Assembly (NCBI GenBank): GCA_016717145.1
Contig: JADKGD010000007.1
Span: 27,477-91,476 of the forward strand
DNA length: 64,000 bases
Reading direction: 5' to 3'
Source of the DNA: Saprospiraceae bacterium
Lineage (GTDB): Bacteria > Bacteroidota > Bacteroidia > Chitinophagales > Saprospiraceae
This document shows, one piece after another, positions 52,101 to 61,808 of this stretch. Numbering within the stretch: position 1 is the first letter of the stretch; every line of letters begins with the position of its first letter. The position numbers were made by a program, and so were the translations under genes. The notes under the pieces are model-generated. The model was not told the DNA's origin, did not search any database, and saw only the letters and a list, made by a program, of their open reading frames with translations.

Positions 52101-55100
52101 CAAGTGTAGGTACACCTGCTATTTTAGTCGATGGTCTATCCAATTCGTCTTTTAAGTAACTATTACATATTAATACAGAATCATTCAACAGGGTAAGGCT
52201 GTGTGGAAACTTAAGCAATGCAAAATCCGGGCGCTCAAGACTGATACGCATAGTACACAATGCTGATTTATTACCATATTTATCAGTGGCCTGATACACT
52301 CTGTCAATGTATTTAACATAGTCTTCATTACATGTCAGAGGCGTGAGCTTTTCACTGACAATTATATTTTTAACCGGACCACCGCAGTTATCACTTTCAA
52401 ACGGACCTACATATTCATCCAGTTTATAACAAGGCAAAGAAATATCCCTGCAAATAGAAACAGGAGCTACCTTATCTTCTACATGTATAAAAGACCAACA
52501 TGAATTCCCGCCACAACCTTCAATAAGTTTGGCCATAACCTTCGTGCCGGCATGAATACTTGTTAATGTCGCATTAGGTATTGCTTGACCGTGACTGTCA
52601 GTAAGCATCACTACATAAGGCGAATTTGGATTTAATGCACTTGCAGAAAGCATTGCAGGAGTTACAACAATTGAACAATCACCATCCAGTGACACATTAA
52701 AATCACCAACACATGCAATCTCACTAAAATCAGGTGCGCCGATGACCACTTCAAAAATGACAGGTGCAATACAAGAGGCATTAGCACCGACAGTTACATA
52801 ATGTATTCCTGAAGCTTGCCCAGTCCAATCAAAATTTAATGTAGAAGAGTTTTCGCTAGTAGGGATGTTATCCACACTCCAATAAAATAGATCAATATTC
52901 ACATTTGAGTTAACCTTATATTGTGCAAGACTACCAAGGCAAAGAGATCTTGGACCACTGACTGTCATTTTTTGAAAACTACATGACCCTCCATCAGATT
53001 TCACTTGTAACAAATCTCCAAATTTATTTCTCAACTGGAAAGAAAAACCTTTTCCATCAAGATGAAGTGCACTAAAAACATAGTTGCTATGTCCAGGACT
53101 TGGGTGAGTTTGTTCTACAATATAAGTAGAGTCCAACAATAATACAGGAACAGCAGGTGGAAACGAACTATTTACGTCATATAATCCCAATGATTGTTCA
53201 ACAAACCATCCTTCACCTGACTGGCTGGCAAAAGTATATAATAGTTCAAATTGACCATTTGTTGGTGTAGTTGCAGGACGGCATTGAGAACATGCATCCA
53301 GCACCGGTGCAGTCGGTAAAACTACGAATGCTTTTGAAATATCATCTTCAATGAACTCCTTGAGATCCGCTGACATATCATTGTCATTGATATTGTCCGG
53401 TCTGGAGTCAACATCATAATCAGAAATATTACGACCAAACTGGTCATAAACAGTCATAATTTCCGCCACATTCAAGATCGTGGCAGGCGCTTTAACAGTG
53501 CTGGATACGATCAAACTTATCTGGGTTTCTACAGATTGTCCCGGCTGGAGATTACCTGGTATGGTTAATGTTTTTTCAGCAAAGCTTCCATTTAAATTCC
53601 AATCCACATCCTGAAGTTTCATATTTTCAGGAATATAATCAACGATCTGAATTTTTGATACAGGGATACTACCCTCATTTTTAACCTTCAAATTAAATAC
53701 AACTACTTCTGAATTTCTAACATTTCTTTTACTAACTGTCTTCGTAAGAGACAAATCAATTAAATTTAAACGCACAATGGCAGGATCGTGATCATCTTCG
53801 TCAATATCACCATTATCATTCAACATATTGTCAGTGGCGGTGTTGGGCTGGCCTCCTTTATCATTAGAATTATTAAAATCAGGTGTCGAATCAAAATCAA
53901 AATTTGCATCTGAACCTTCACAAGAACCTGTAGAAATTTCAGCAAAATTTATGATCTCAGGTACAGAAACATCTTTTAAAATTGAATATGTAATGACAAA
54001 ATCCTTGCAAGTTTTAGGTAAAAGCTGGCTCTCTTCCTTAAAAGTAATAAATTTTAAATCAGGAGAAATCACCCAACCATTATTTAGTTCAGGATCAAAA
54101 TCAAACTCTTTATTCATATAATTTGTGATCTCATAATCAGATGCGACAGTAGTGCCCTGATTACACACAGTTGTTACAAAAGACACTTTAGAATCTGCAA
54201 TAAATATGCCTTCTGCCGATACTTTATGTATCAGAGCAAGATCACATATTTCTGGTAATGCATTGGAATAACCATCCTCAGCAATTGCCAGACAACCAGT
54301 TATATCAGTCACTGTAGCGCCAGCGATGTCAGTTATCGCAGCAATCTTAACCGTATTGGTAAAATCTGTATTCAGAATGTTTTTATTAAATTTCAGACTT
54401 AAGACGGTTGACAACTTAGTTCCAGGTTTAAATAAGCCTTGAATAGTTTTTGATAATATACCTCCATTATTAACCCATCCCGCATTTAATTCAGGCAAAA
54501 ACACATAGCCCTGTGGTATTTTGTTTTCAATCTTAAAGCTTGAAATTGCAGTACCACCTTTGTTTTCAACAGCTATATCAAACATAACAATATCGTCCTT
54601 TTTTAAGGCACTTGAATTTACCACACTATTGTAAATTTTCAAACTGCAGCTACCTAACGGGATCATACCAATATCGAAGCTATGTTGTGTCTGTTTTACA
54701 TTCACTTTCATTATGGATCCTAAACAATCTGTCACATCAGATGAATAATCGCTATCAATATTAGGCAAACCATTGACATGTTTGGTCATATTATAATATA
54801 CATTGTCAAAAACATAGCTCTTTGAATTTTCGTCAAATACTGATTTATCAATTGCTATAAAATAATTTGTGTTTCTGTTAAGCCCGGCAGGAACGTTTGA
54901 CTTGTTGAACAAATAATTGCCGTTTGCATTGGTTGTTGTTGTGCCGATAAGCGTGCAACGCTCATCATAGATATTCAACCCTACATTTGCAAAGCCGTTT
55001 TCCTGAGCATCCTGTATTCCATTTCCATTCTCATCATTCCAAACCAGATTTCCTATTTCAATGTCTAAGAGACCACAGGTGGCAATAATCTCTCCAAATC

Positions 55101-56646
55101 CTGTAGCCTTACCAAAATTTATGTCTGTATTTCTGGTATATAGTTCCCTGGAAGCTTCTTTTTTACCCGTTTGTGTATTATACCTGTGTAATCCTCCTGA
55201 ATATGCATTAATTTCCGGATCAAAAACGGTTGCGACTACAGAGTTTGTACCAGGCATTGCAAATACACTACCTATGGTAATCTCCGGGTGATAATTGGGA
55301 TTAAACACCCAAAAGTCATCGCTAAAAAACTCTTTTCCTCCTGATTTATCTTCAAGTTTCCACCCGGTTTCCGTTTTCCATGCCATAAGGATATCCCCTT
55401 TTTGTTCATCCAGTCTGCTGGTCAAACTATTGCAATACAAATGCCCTATTCGATCAGATAATGAAATGATCATATCACCGGTATCTGTGAAATCAAGGTC
55501 AGTAAGCCAATGCGAAGGTGCACCTCCAACTACCGGGTTTTTAACCCAATCTGCACCGACCCCAATGGATAAACCCAAATTGGTAAAACTACCTGATGTC
55601 GGATTAAACGCATATACTTCGCCTTGAACACCCGGAGTAGTCACTCCTACATAAATATTACCGTTGTAATACTTTAAAGCAAATGCGTAGTTGCCTGTCC
55701 CCGGAATTTTGTATGATGTAGTATTTGCAGCAGTGGGTGCCACAGTTGGAATTTTTACCAACGTATTATTATATATATTGACGATATATAAATATTTTTC
55801 ATCAGGTGACATGACCATTGCTCCAAGTCCCATTTTTCCTACCTGATCACCATAATCACAATTATTAATATCTTTTATGGTCAAATCACCTACATCCTGG
55901 CCAAGGGTAGACAGCTTTGTAAATAACTGAGTGGTAAACATTGCTCCATTCGGCACTGTTCTGAAAATGGCGTCATGACCATCTTTCAAGCCACAAAATT
56001 GCTTTACAAATGCACTGCTGAATATTTCCTTAGTGCTATTTTTCCAGGCTAAGCCCCAAATAGAACCGGTCTCACCATGCGCACCAAGCTTTCTTGCAGG
56101 TGATGTGCTGTTGAAGCCATAGTCCAAACCTACTATCGTAGGTTCGCCGGCATTTTCAGTTATTGGTCCATGCACAAAACAAGTTGTTAGAATTTCGGTG
56201 CCTGCATTGCAGACATCAAGGTCAGAAACCAGACCAAAACTCACACTACATGCCGGTACCTGAACAAACTGCACAGATGAAGCATTATTGGTACCCACAA
56301 AGGAAGAACCATATTTACTATCATATGTAAAAACAATTCTTAACCTGCTGCCATCTTTCAAAGCAGATATGGAATACGACCCTGATGCATCTGTTGTTGC
56401 ATCGCCTAATAAATCGCCATTATTGCCATAAGCCTGCACCAATACATTATTGATACCTGATTCACCGGCATTAATGATACCATTATTATTTACGTCTGAA
56501 AAAACCATACCCTGTATCGTGCCTTTGGAAGCAACACATTGCGAAAACGCATTTTGCGGTATGAAAGTAATTGAGAACATAGCTATTATATATACATAAT
56601 AGCGTAGCGCCATTAAATGGCACACGGAGTGAATACTGCTTTTCAT
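46137..56646 (-). pseudogene. Giant T9SS surface protein with SdrD, DUF11, seven PKD-like repeats and dockerin-like domains, four frameshifts
   Basis: About 3500 residues. The main frame (48136-56646, 2836 residues) has a signal peptide, an SdrD_B-type Cna domain (DVNNNGIINAGESGINNVLV), a propeller-like region (~residues 170-520), another SdrD_B unit (NDENGNGIQDAQENGF), three DUF11-like repeats ('LTKTVSKRNVRNSEVV' type), several HYR/GEVED-like modules ('TITCPADRTIDCS' type) and seven ~70-residue PKD-like repeats. After shifts near 48140, 47830, 47465 and 46385 it continues through a CarboxypepD_reg-like and dockerin-like unit (DINKDNKITAADIVQLRKM) to a T9SS type A sorting domain ending at 46137. 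It should be exported and anchored on the outer surface, perhaps as an adhesin. The frameshifts are one base each. Confidence 0.87.
48670..50150 (-). repeat. Seven tandem ~210-bp coding repeats
   Basis: Inside the giant gene seven units of about 70 codons follow each other. Each has 'ITG.N.IC...STTLTASGG..Y.W.T.ATT..I.VTP...TTYTVT.T...GC..TA.RTVTVNPLP'. The units differ enough to be separate but share long nucleotide stretches, so recombination and assembly collapse are possible here. Confidence 0.85.
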
Positions 56647-56993
56647 TTTTTTGACCTTAGTTTGAAAAATAAGTAATAATTTAAAAAAATCTCCGGCAAA
56701 CCGAAATGACAGAGGAATCCTTAAAAAATGCTATAAACATTTGTATGACCGAAATAACAAATGAATACAACTTAAAATATTACTGTTTTTATGCGGGAAC
56801 GTGTGTATTGAAATAAACATAAAATTACTTCACCTCACACGATGGGGCAAATATATAGAATAATAATAATATGTTGTATATGTTTTTAAAAATAAATTAA
56901 AATAAAATTACATATGTAATAAATAAAACGAATCAACTTTAATTAAAACCTATATATCATTTATTAATTATAATTTTACGCCAAATCAAAAAA
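56647..56993. other. Intergenic region between divergent genes
   Basis: 347 bp, very AT-rich. TATATTTG on the minus strand at 56855-56848 is a candidate -7 element for the giant gene, about 200 bp upstream of its ATG. No gene or clear hairpin seen. Confidence 0.4.
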
Positions 56994-58184
56994 ATGTACC
57001 TGACAACATTAAAATTAAAAAAAGATAAAGAGATTTCTATCTACAGGAAACATCCCTGGATCTTTTCAGGTGCCTTTTTTGACATCCCCAAAACCATTGA
57101 AGATGGCGAAACTGTAAGGGTACTTTCTTATGATGACAAATTTTTAGCTATTGGACATTACCAGGGTGGGGGTTCTATTGCGGTAAGAATATTAACTTAT
57201 AAAGATATACCAATAGATCAGAATTTTTGGAATGACACCATTTCAAATGCCGTGCTTTACCGTAAAAATCTTGGATTATTGGATGATGCACACACAAATA
57301 CATACCGATTGCAACATGGAGAAGGTGATGGTATACCAGGTTTGATTATTGACATCTATAATGATCTTGCTGTCATTCAATGTCATTCTATTGGTGTCCA
57401 CAGATGTTACAACCAGATAGCTGAAGCCATTTTATCCTGTTATAAGTCAAAAATAGATTCCATTTACATCAGAAGCAAAGATACCTTACCGGAAATATAC
57501 GGAAAAAAAATAGTCGATACTTTTTATAGCGGCAGCAAAGAGGAGACGATCATTCTGGAAAATAGTGTCAAATTTAAGATTAATATTATTACCGGACAAA
57601 AAACCGGTTTTTTTCTGGACCAAAGAGAAAACAGGGCACTACTGAATTATTTTTCAAAAGATAAGACAGTATTGAATTGTTTTTGTTATACCGGTGGTTT
57701 TTCAATATATGCATTGATGGCAGGTGCAACAAAAGTTGATTCTGTAGACAGCTCTCAAAAAGCAATGGACTTACTCGAAGAGAACTTATTGCTTAATACT
57801 TTTGCAGGTGACCATCAATCTTACTGTGCCAATGTATTGCACTTTTTGACTGACGACACAATACCTGATTACGACATTGTCATCGTTGATCCACCGGCCT
57901 TCGCCAAAAGCATCCATAAAAGACACAATGCCGTGCTGGCATACAAAAGGTTAAATACACTTGCATTACGCAAAGTAAAAAATGGTGGCTTCCTCTGTAC
58001 ATTTTCGTGTTCACAAGTGGTCGGCACTCAACTATTTTATGACACCATCGTATCTGCGGGTATTGAAGCAGGCAAAAAAGTCAGAGTAGTGAGATCATTA
58101 AGTCAGGGACCAGATCATCCGATCAATTTATTTCATCCTGAAGGGCATTACCTCAAGGGATTGATGCTTTATGTGGAAGATTAA
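56994..58184 (+). CDS. RlmI-like class I rRNA methyltransferase with PUA domain
   Basis: 396 residues. An N-terminal PUA domain (residues 1-75, 'HPWIFSGAFFDIPKTIEDGE.V.V') is followed by 'RLQHGEGDGIPGLIIDIY', the SAM-binding region 'TGFFLDQRENRALL...VLNCFCYTGGFSIYALMAGA', and the motif 'DIVIVDPPAFAKS'. It matches enzymes such as RlmI that make m5C in 23S rRNA. The family usually carries a catalytic Cys; 'TFSCSQVV' is present. Its end overlaps the rimO stop by 4 bases on the other strand. Confidence 0.9.
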   Translation: MYLTTLKLKKDKEISIYRKHPWIFSGAFFDIPKTIEDGETVRVLSYDDKFLAIGHYQGGGSIAVRILTYKDIPIDQNFWNDTISNAVLYRKNLGLLDDAHTNTYRLQHGEGDGIPGLIIDIYNDLAVIQCHSIGVHRCYNQIAEAILSCYKSKIDSIYIRSKDTLPEIYGKKIVDTFYSGSKEETIILENSVKFKINIITGQKTGFFLDQRENRALLNYFSKDKTVLNCFCYTGGFSIYALMAGATKVDSVDSSQKAMDLLEENLLLNTFAGDHQSYCANVLHFLTDDTIPDYDIVIVDPPAFAKSIHKRHNAVLAYKRLNTLALRKVKNGGFLCTFSCSQVVGTQLFYDTIVSAGIEAGKKVRVVRSLSQGPDHPINLFHPEGHYLKGLMLYVED

Positions 58185-59493
58185 TTTATGATCACCTTTC
58201 CGAATAAATCATATTCTTCAGCGTCTGTAATGTCGACCATGGCAAAGTCTCCGATGCGCACAAAATAATCTTTGGCATTGACCAATACTTCATTATCCAC
58301 TTCAGGAGAATCATATTCAGTACGACCGATAAAATATTCTCCTTCTTTCCGGTCGAATAAGACGCGCATGACTTGACCAACCCTTTTTTGATTATGGTCA
58401 AATGATATGGATTGCTGGATCTCCATGATGCGATTGGCTCTGTCAGATTTTTGTTCCGGTGTCACATCATCTGTCAATAAAAAACCGGATGTATCTTCTT
58501 CATGCGAATACTGAAAGACACCTACCCTATCAAATTTCATTTCTTCGACAAAATCACAAAGATCCTGAAATTCTTCTTCCGTTTCGCCAGGAAATCCCAC
58601 CAGAAATGTGGTTCGTATGGCTATGTCAGGCACAACAGTGCGCGCGTATCGTATTAAATCCCTTTGTTCTTCACAAGTAGTTTGTCTCTTCATTCGTTCC
58701 AATACAGCATCCGATGCATGTTGAAGCGGGATGTCCAGATAATTGCATACTTTGGGCTGTTTGGCCATGGCATCAAATATTTCACGTGGAAATTTGCTGG
58801 GATAAGCGTAGTGTAATCTGATCCACTCTATACCATCGACTGCGCATAGTGCATCCAATAACTCAGGAAGGGCTCTTTTTTTATATAAGTCCAATCCATA
58901 ATATGTAAGTTCCTGTGCAATAAGGACTAACTCCTTGACACCAATAGATGCAAAGTGTTTTGCCTCTTGTACTAATGATTCCATGGTTCTGGAAACATGT
59001 TTACCCCGCATCAATGGAATGGCACAAAACGAACAAGTTCTGTTGCATCCTTCAGAGATCTTCATGTATGCAAAATGTTGTGGTGTAGTAGTAGCACGCT
59101 CCCCTATCAGATCATGTTTGTAATCTGCGTTTAGCTTGGCCAGCAAACCCGGCAATTCAAGGGTACCAAAATATGCGTCAACCTCGGGGATCTCTTTTTC
59201 AAGATCATCTTTATACCTCTGGGAAAGACAGCCTGTCACGTACAGCTTATCAATACCACCCTGAGATTTTATTTCAGCGTATTGCACGATGGTATTAATA
59301 GACTCTTCTTTAGCAAGATCAATAAAACCACAGGTATTGACGATGATAATATTAGCGTCATCGTTGCTTTCGTGTTTTACATCGTAATCATTGGCCTGAG
59401 TTGGGTGATGATATTTTCAGAGTCGACCAGATTCTTGGAGCAGCCAAGGGTTATGACATTTACTTTATCAGGACGAAGTGTTTTTGTCTTCAT
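58181..59493 (-). pseudogene. rimO: Ribosomal protein S12 methylthiotransferase RimO, one frameshift
   Basis: About 437 residues when joined. The radical-SAM and TRAM part is in one frame (58181-59287): 'ISEGCNRTCSFCAIPLMRGKHVSR' gives the CxxxCxxC cluster, then 'TTFLVGFPGETEEEF' and a TRAM domain with 'GRTEYDSPEVDNEV'. The N-terminal UPF0004 domain starts at the ATG 59493 ('KVNVITLGCSKNLVDSE', first cluster Cys) and 'IIIVNTCGFIDLAKEES' follows after a one-base shift near 59394-59402. The enzyme adds a methylthio group to Asp of S12. Promoter at 59511-59541. Confidence 0.9.
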
Positions 59494-59510
59494 TAAAACA
59501 TTTGTAGGCG

Positions 59511-59541
59511 CAAAAGTAGCTGTTAAAGTGGTGAAAGACAA
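59511..59541 (-). promoter_or_regulatory. Promoter of rimO
   Basis: Minus strand TTG (59541-59539), 20-bp spacer, TACTTTTG (59518-59511). The rimO ATG is 18 bp downstream. Confidence 0.6.
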
Positions 59542-59591
59542 ACAAAGCGCGCAGAAATAGGTAAATTAATGTAATGAAAGTATAATGATAT

Positions 59592-59700
59592 AAAAAAGCG
59601 AGTACTCGATGAAGAGCCCCGCTTTGAATGTTTCACAACGGAATAATCCTTATTGTGATTTGCTTTTGAATAATAAATGTAATTACTTTTTCTAAATGAA
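59592..59700 (-). ncRNA. tracrRNA of a type II-C CRISPR-Cas9 system
   Basis: Read on the minus strand, the anti-repeat TTCAAAAGCAAATCACAA (59670-59653) is followed by AAGGATTATTCCGTTGTGA, which parallels the nexus segment of known tracrRNAs (AAGGCTAGTCCGTTATCA in S. pyogenes). Next comes an imperfect hairpin (GCGGGGCTC / GAGTACTCGC, 59622-59598) and a run of six T (59597-59592). The anti-repeat is an exact 18-nt complement of the end of the CRISPR repeat at 61809-62047. A weak promoter (TTG at 59735-59733, TATCTTAA at 59715-59708) would start transcription near 59700, so the 5' end is approximate. It points away from the cas9 remnant. Confidence 0.85.
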
Positions 59701-59822
59701 AAAATAATTAAGATATTTCTAAATATTTTTAACAAAATGGAATGGCATTAAATCGGATTATTGTATTTTTATGGAAAGATATTATCATGAAAATAATACT
59801 TTTATAATATAAAAATCTTATA

Positions 59823-60247
59823 ATGAAAAAATGTTTAGGATTAGATTTGGGTACAAACTGTATTGGGTGGGCATTGGTCGACAAGGAGTCAAGTAAAATT
59901 GTTGGATATGGGCAGTCGGATTATTCCTATGTCACAAGATATTCTATAGCGATTTTGATAGAAATACAGTATCCCAAACTTAAGCAGAACAGGATATCGT
60001 GGGGTAAGAGATTAATAATTTGAACAAAGATCAAATTAATCGAATTTATAAAATGGTCAGTAGCAGTGGCACTCAGTGTTTTTTCATTCAGACAAACATA
60101 TCAACTTCAATATACAATAAATTTGAATTCTCCGCACTTAATAAAATGGAGAAATCAACAGATAATGTTATGATAAAAGAAAAATGTATAAAACTTCATG
60201 TTGACCGCCTTGGAAATATCAAACCATATCAGAGCAAAACCAATTAA
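59823..60247 (+). pseudogene. cas9: cas9 remnant: both ends kept, middle deleted
   Basis: The N-terminal 30 residues (KKCLGLDLGTNCIGWALVDK) contain the RuvC-I motif with its Asp at position 8. Over the next ~90 bases three frames give in turn 'RIIPMSQDIL', 'DFDRNTVSQT' and 'RTGYRGVRD', the family order up to the arginine-rich bridge helix. At about 60005 the sequence jumps to the C-terminal end: 'INRIYKMVSSSGTQCFFIQ...FSALNKMEK...MIKEKCIKLHVDRLGNIKPYQ', stop at 60245-60247. A Bacteroidota Cas9 has about 1400 residues, so some 1250 are missing, including the recognition lobe, HNH and RuvC-II/III. It cannot be an active nuclease. Confidence 0.85.
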
Positions 60248-60257
60248 TCTAGCTAAA

Positions 60258-60491
60258 ATGAAGCGTAAAACTCTTAAAACCAATAAAGTATCAGAACCTG
60301 CAGCGATATACCACACCAAACCCAAACTTACTTTCTACAAAGATTTTGACGATATGGAAAAAAGCAGGATAGAATATGTAATTCAGACAGATGTAGTGAC
60401 CCGAATAAAAAATACTGTAGATCTCATAAAACGTGTTTTTGGTGAAGAAAAATGTCGTGCCGGTTTCTCCCAAAAGTTGTATTTTAAATAA
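60258..60491 (+). CDS. Small protein paired with a nucleotidyltransferase
   Basis: 77 residues, intact. 'NKVSEPAAIYH...KLTFYKDFDDMEKSRIEYVIQTD...RIKNTVDLIKRVFG' resembles short proteins often found immediately before MNT-like nucleotidyltransferase genes in Bacteroidota (from memory, not searched). It starts 10 bp after the cas9 remnant stop. The pair may be a toxin-antitoxin-like or mobile module; its function is not established. Confidence 0.6.
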   Translation: MKRKTLKTNKVSEPAAIYHTKPKLTFYKDFDDMEKSRIEYVIQTDVVTRIKNTVDLIKRVFGEEKCRAGFSQKLYFK

Positions 60492-60518
60492 CGGAATCAA
60501 AGAATATTTTCCTGCCCT

Positions 60519-60984
60519 AACCATACAGAAATTTTGAAAGCATTTAACCTTCATGAGGTTGAATATATATTGATTGAGTGGATACGCTGTGATCTTTTAT
60601 GGCTACGATCGCACTACCAGAAATATGGATATCTGAATTGGTAAAACCATCACAGTAGTAAATAAAGAAAAATCATAGAGCTCTGAGAGAAATTGGATAT
60701 GATGACGAAAGCCTTGCAAGAACTCAATAATTTTGATTTTACAACCACAGTTGTGTTTTTAGCTCGGCTTAGAACCACAAAAAAAGGAATTTACAACAAA
60801 ACTATCATTATTGGATTTTGATGAAGCATATGCAAGGAAAAATTTCTGCCACATCGATGATGAATTCCAGGTTCCGGTTTTACACTTTAATGATTTAGTT
60901 CTTTCCAAATTTAATACTGGTCGCACCAAAGATAAAGCAGACATAGAAGAATTACAAAAGATTGAAAAACAAAAAAAGAAATAG
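60519..60984 (+). pseudogene. Nucleotidyltransferase (MNT/DUF6036-like), several frameshifts
   Basis: Frames in succession read 'NHTEILKAFNLHEVEYILI', 'GYAVIFYGYDRTTRNMDI', 'RALREIGYDDESLA', 'LGLEPQKKEFTTKLSLLDFDEAYARK' and 'VPVLHFNDLVLSKFNTGRTKDKADIEELQKIEKQ', stop at 60982-60984. This is the order in small nucleotidyltransferase-fold proteins (catalytic motif R-T-R-N-M-D-I). At least three indels and one stop (TGA in place of Trp after NMDI) break it. Together with the small gene upstream it forms a module lodged between cas9 and cas1 remnants. Confidence 0.7.
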
Positions 60985-61027
60985 ATTTATTCGGCAAAGT
61001 TATATATCCATATTAAATGCTTTACTT

Positions 61028-61239
61028 GTGATCAAACGCACCATATATTTTGGAAATCCGGCTTATCTGTCAGTCAAAAATAAACAACTCTGTATACGGA
61101 AGGAAGGAGGAGATGCGGAAATTAACAATATCCATACGATACCCATAGAAGACATTGGCATCGTTGTAGCAGATCGTCCTCAAATTACCTTTTACGCATT
61201 CAGTTTTCATCGCTGCAGAAAAACAACGCCGTAATCAAC
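61028..61239 (+). pseudogene. cas1: cas1 remnant, N-terminal quarter
   Basis: From a GTG at 61028 the frame reads 'IKRTIYFGNPAYLSVKNKQLCIRKEG' and 'TIPIEDIGIVVADRPQITF', which is the start of type II-C Cas1. Two indels near 61190-61212 follow and the sequence resumes with 'LQKNNAVIN', about residue 75 of ~300. The catalytic Glu/His/Glu region is gone. The open frame runs straight on into the cas2 tail. Confidence 0.8.
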
Positions 61240-61416
61240 GGTGGTAGTGGGGAAAACTCGGAAGTACATAAAAAAAGAGTTAAAAATCAACTCCCACCTC
61301 TTGGTCAGATCATCGTATTTGAGATCACCGATGTGCAGTTTGGACGAATGGATTTTTTTAATGGTAAAAAACCGAAAGAAAAAACAAATCTTCCAAAACA
61401 ATTGGAACTATTTTAG
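61240..61416 (+). pseudogene. cas2: cas2 remnant, C-terminal half
   Basis: In the same frame as the end of the cas1 remnant the sequence reads 'ENSEVHKKRVKNQLPPLGQIIVFEITDVQFGRMDFFNGKK...PKQLELF', stop at 61414-61416. This matches the second half and the 'QQLELF' tail typical of Bacteroidota type II-C Cas2. The first ~55 residues, with the catalytic Asp, are missing. A deletion of roughly 850 bp would join cas1 residue ~75 to cas2 residue ~55. Confidence 0.75.
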
Positions 61417-61458
61417 AAAATGATGATCCCAGAAATAAAAAAGCAGTCGCAACGGCTT

Positions 61459-61570
61459 GCTAATTTATGATATTTACCATTTTCAACTTTTCTAAGTTGT
61501 GTTATAAATCATTGAATGTTTGACGTTTAAACAAGGTATGTTGTGGCAAATATCATAAATTCAAACTAGC
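61459..61570. repeat. Inverted repeat with similarity to the CRISPR repeat
   Basis: AATTTATGATATTTACCA (61462-61479) is the inverse complement of TGGCAAATATCATAAATT (61544-61561) with one mismatch, and GCT/AGC extend it after a gap. The right arm resembles the CRISPR repeat (GTTGTTGCAAATATCAG...) and may be a decayed copy of it. An 11-bp direct repeat CAACGGCTTGC occurs at ~61450 and again at ~61664. Confidence 0.45.
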
Positions 61571-61710
61571 CCGACTATTAGGTAGTGGCGGGGTTCAAAA
61601 AAGAAGGAGTGTTGCGAAGCAACAAAGTGATCATGTACACTTTTTAACGACTGAGCTGCAAACAACGGCTTGCACCATAGGGGTCATTTTTTTAGACGGT
61701 ACAGAAACAA

Positions 61711-61730
61711 AAAAGCCAATTTCGGCTTTT
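61711..61730. terminator. Short intrinsic terminator-like hairpin
   Basis: AAAAGCC (61711-61717) and GGCTTTT (61724-61730) with a 6-base loop, flanked by A-rich sequence. It would stop minus-strand transcription leaving the array, or plus-strand transcription from the cas remnants. Confidence 0.5.
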
Positions 61731-61808
61731 TAGTATGACCATGGCAAAAACAACCAATCTTAAAGTTGTGCTTATAATATTGATAATCAGTTACTTACGA
61801 CTAGGTAC

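Noticed and set aside
60962..61030. Reading 60962-61027 as the start of Cas1
   Set aside because: This stretch overlaps the end of the nucleotidyltransferase remnant in another frame; Cas1 similarity begins at the GTG at 61028 (IKRTIYFGN).
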